From Bacteroidota bacterium (GTDB taxonomy: Bacteria; Bacteroidota; Bacteroidia; Chitinophagales; Saprospiraceae), in NCBI GenBank assembly GCA_024280135.1, contig JAJRQS010000181.1, positions 1 through 8,708 on the forward strand: 8,708 nt of DNA, in the 5' to 3' direction. The position numbers were made by a program, and so were the translations under genes. A model generated the notes under the pieces. That model made no database searches. It saw nothing but the letters and a program-made list of their open reading frames with translations, and was not told where the DNA came from. Positions 7,013 to 8,708 of the stretch are shown in pieces. Position 1 is the first letter of the stretch. The number at the start of each line of letters is the position of its first letter.

Positions 7013-8401
7013 ATGAAAAAAAGTATTTTATTAGACATAATCCGCTCATTTGACCGTAAGGAATACAAATATATCCAAAAATGGCTGCGATCTCCTATCC
7101 ATAATAAACGGGAAGATGTTGCTTTATTGTTTGATTTAATCAGCCAAGCACATACGGTGGAAATCCAAAAAGAGCGTATTTATGTACTTCTCTACCCTCA
7201 AACGAAATATGAGGATGCTCGGATGCGTCAAGTCATGTATTTTTTGCAAAAAGAATTGGAGCAATACCTCATTTATCAAGCTGTTTCCACTGATTTATTA
7301 TTTCCAGCTCGAACCTTGTTGAATGTTTATCAAAAGAAAAAGCTCAATAGACCCTTCGAAAGAACTTTTACAAAGGCGCAACATCAACTGGAGAAGTATC
7401 CGTATCGCAACCGCCATCATCTTCAGATGCAGCATCTTTTTTTACAAGAAGAATACAATTATAAAAGTCGAAGCGGACGTTTTCAAGAGTTTAACTTACA
7501 GCTGCTTTCGGAGACTTTAGAGCGGCATTTCCTTGCGGAAAAAATCAGACTGGCCTGTATGGAACTATCCCACCAAAGGCTATATAAAACATCTTACAAA
7601 CAAGAATTACTTACTTTTGTATTGACCTATGTCGAGGACCGAGCGTGGTTGGATCATCCTGCTATTTCGTTGTACTATTATGCCTATAAAGCGTTGACGG
7701 AATCGGACAAAATTTGGTTTGATCGTTTACTAGAGGACATGAAAAAATGGAAAAATCAATTCCCGATAGATGAGCGAAGGGAGATTTTATTTTTGGCGCT
7801 TAACTTTTGTATTGCTAAAATAAACGAAGGTGACAATTCATACTATCAACAAACACTAGACTTTTATCGGACAGGCATTGAAGAAGGTACCTTGTTGATA
7901 AACGGGCAAGTATCGCGATTCACTTTTATTAATATTGTTTTGGCTGCTATTCATGAAAAGGAATTTGTTTGGGCTGAAAAATTAATGACAGAATACGATC
8001 ACTTATTAGAGAAGCAATTTAGAGAAAGCACCATTAATCTATCGTACATCCGGCTATACTACGATCGAAAGGAATACAAAAAAGCGATGCAATTAATTAA
8101 TGAAACCGTCTTTGATGACATCATCATGGGGCTTTTTGCAAGGGGTATCATGGCGAAGATTTATTATGAGATCGACCAGGTTGATGTCCTAGAAACTTAT
8201 TTGGATAGCCTATTAACCTACTTGCGTAGAAAAGATTTGATGGTGTATCATCAGCAAGTTTACAAAGCTTTTGCGTTATCTCTAAAGAAAATCTTGCGGC
8301 TTGCGCCCAATGACAAGAAAGCAAAAGAGCGCTTATATCAAGAAATTTTGGGTAAAGACAAGATCGTGGAGAGAGCGTGGTTGTTGAAATGTTTGAAGTG
8401 A
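7013..8401 (+). CDS. Conserved all-helical protein of unknown function, lineage-restricted family
   Basis: The product has 462 residues, ending at TGA 8399-8401. There is no signal peptide or membrane segment, so it is expected in the cytoplasm. The start MKKSILLDIIRSFDRKEYK follows closely on a candidate promoter. The N-terminus has the pattern F-x-x-x-E, then about ten residues, then SPIHNKRED (27-35) followed by LLFDLI. I recognise this from large paralogous sets of uncharacterised proteins in Saprospiria-like Bacteroidota; that recognition is from memory and untested. The remainder is dense in charged helices rich in Tyr, Lys, Leu and Glu, arranged like tetratricopeptide-type hairpins, for example residues about 345-370 (YIRLYYDRKEYKKAMQLI). 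No nucleotide-binding, DNA-binding or catalytic motif is visible. A scaffold or protein-interaction role is the most that can be inferred. It stands alone on the plus strand, divergent from the T9SS cargo gene. Confidence 0.87.
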   Translation: MKKSILLDIIRSFDRKEYKYIQKWLRSPIHNKREDVALLFDLISQAHTVEIQKERIYVLLYPQTKYEDARMRQVMYFLQKELEQYLIYQAVSTDLLFPARTLLNVYQKKKLNRPFERTFTKAQHQLEKYPYRNRHHLQMQHLFLQEEYNYKSRSGRFQEFNLQLLSETLERHFLAEKIRLACMELSHQRLYKTSYKQELLTFVLTYVEDRAWLDHPAISLYYYAYKALTESDKIWFDRLLEDMKKWKNQFPIDERREILFLALNFCIAKINEGDNSYYQQTLDFYRTGIEEGTLLINGQVSRFTFINIVLAAIHEKEFVWAEKLMTEYDHLLEKQFRESTINLSYIRLYYDRKEYKKAMQLINETVFDDIIMGLFARGIMAKIYYEIDQVDVLETYLDSLLTYLRRKDLMVYHQQVYKAFALSLKKILRLAPNDKKAKERLYQEILGKDKIVERAWLLKCLK

Positions 8402-8572
8402 GTGTTTATGTTTTGGTTTCTGTTTCATGCTATCTTCAAAGCAGTACATGCAGAAACACAGATATTAGAAGTAAACGTGTAGATTTTCCAGTTTAATCCC
8501 GATAAAGCCGTATGGTAATAATGGAAATTTTTGATCAGGCTTTTATTTCATATTTACGTTCGCTTCTTCAAT
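8402..8572. other. Convergent intergenic gap, only weak hairpins
   Basis: Two converging genes end here and no strong terminator is visible. GTTTCTG (8416-8422) can pair with CAGAAAC (8451-8457), with CATG on each side inside the stem, but no T tract follows. TTTCCA (8485-8490) can pair with TGGAAA (8522-8527), followed by TTTTT (8528-8532). The 31-base loop makes this a poor plus-strand terminator, though it is the best candidate for the gene ending at 8401. Confidence 0.3.
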
Positions 8573-8708
8573 CTATTCCACCACAATCTTCCGCACCTCC
8601 ACGAGTCGCCCGTCATACGCAATCCTCAAAAAATACAAACCCGGTGCCAGGCTAGACACAGGAATCCGACTCACATTACTTTTTAGCTTTGCAGAAAAAT
8701 GCGACACA
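8573..8708 (-). CDS. Partial T9SS cargo gene (C-terminal sorting domain only)
   Basis: Reading the minus strand from the right edge, an open frame ends at TAG (8573-8575). The last residues include VSRIPVSSLAPGLYFLRIAY, then DGRLVEVRKIVVE. This is the typical end of a T9SS type A sorting domain: a hydrophobic strand with L-x-x-G-x-Y-F-x-R, then a short turn and a closing strand with K-I-V-V-E. About 45 codons are present; the start and the passenger domain lie beyond the window, so the function cannot be told. It has no start codon in the window and is easily missed by ORF finders. The segment is visibly more GC-rich than the adjoining genes, which may indicate a different history. Confidence 0.85.
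   Translation of the reverse strand, partial: VSHFSAKLKSNVSRIPVSSLAPGLYFLRIAYDGRLVEVRKIVVE

Noticed and set aside
8402..8572. Degraded small gene or known repeat in the convergent gap
   Set aside because: Short open stretches on both strands exist, but none has a start, a ribosome site and a recognisable product.

Overview
The window looks like a chromosomal segment from a member of the Bacteroidota, probably from the Saprospiria/Lewinella-like branch. Three protein C-termini carry a type A sorting domain of the type IX secretion system (T9SS), which is confined to that phylum. Upstream regions contain TAnnTTTG-type -7 boxes instead of E. coli-type promoters, start codons lack obvious Shine-Dalgarno sequences, and base composition is moderately AT-rich. 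The lineage is inferred from these traits; no taxonomic marker gene is present.

Layout. (1) 1-264 is a 23-bp tandem repeat array that runs off the left edge and ends at the stop codon of the next gene. (2) 263-2512 (minus) encodes a large secreted, helical-repeat protein of unknown function. (3) 2575-4266 (minus) is a T9SS-exported protein with thirteen exact 24-residue repeats related to receptor L-domain/leucine-rich repeats. Its frame is intact end to end except for two in-frame nonsense codons, TAG at 4045-4047 and TAA at 3406-3408. I call it a young pseudogene, with readthrough as the less likely alternative. (4) 4267-4621 is intergenic and holds two terminator hairpins for the upstream minus-strand gene, an AT-rich inverted repeat, a 14-bp perfect palindrome and a candidate promoter. 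(5) 4622-6763 (minus) is a multidomain T9SS cargo protein with a cohesin-like domain, a SdrD_B/CnaB-like domain, DUF11-like modules, a DUF7619-like domain and a sorting domain. (6) 6764-7012 is a divergent promoter region. (7) 7013-8401 (plus) encodes a 462-residue cytoplasmic, all-helical protein of a lineage-restricted family without known function. (8) 8402-8572 is a convergent intergenic gap. (9) 8573-8708 (minus) is the 3' end of a further T9SS cargo gene that begins beyond the right edge.

How the genes relate. Four of the five genes encode proteins with export signals, and all four lie on the minus strand. Three of them would leave the cell or be attached to its surface by T9SS. There is no sign of a metabolic pathway or an operon with a shared reaction; each minus-strand gene with a visible 5' end has its own candidate -7 box. 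No mobile element, CRISPR array, tRNA or rRNA was seen. The most notable signals are the twice-interrupted but frame-perfect repeat protein and the tandem array. I did not find convincing evidence of a complete new biological system.
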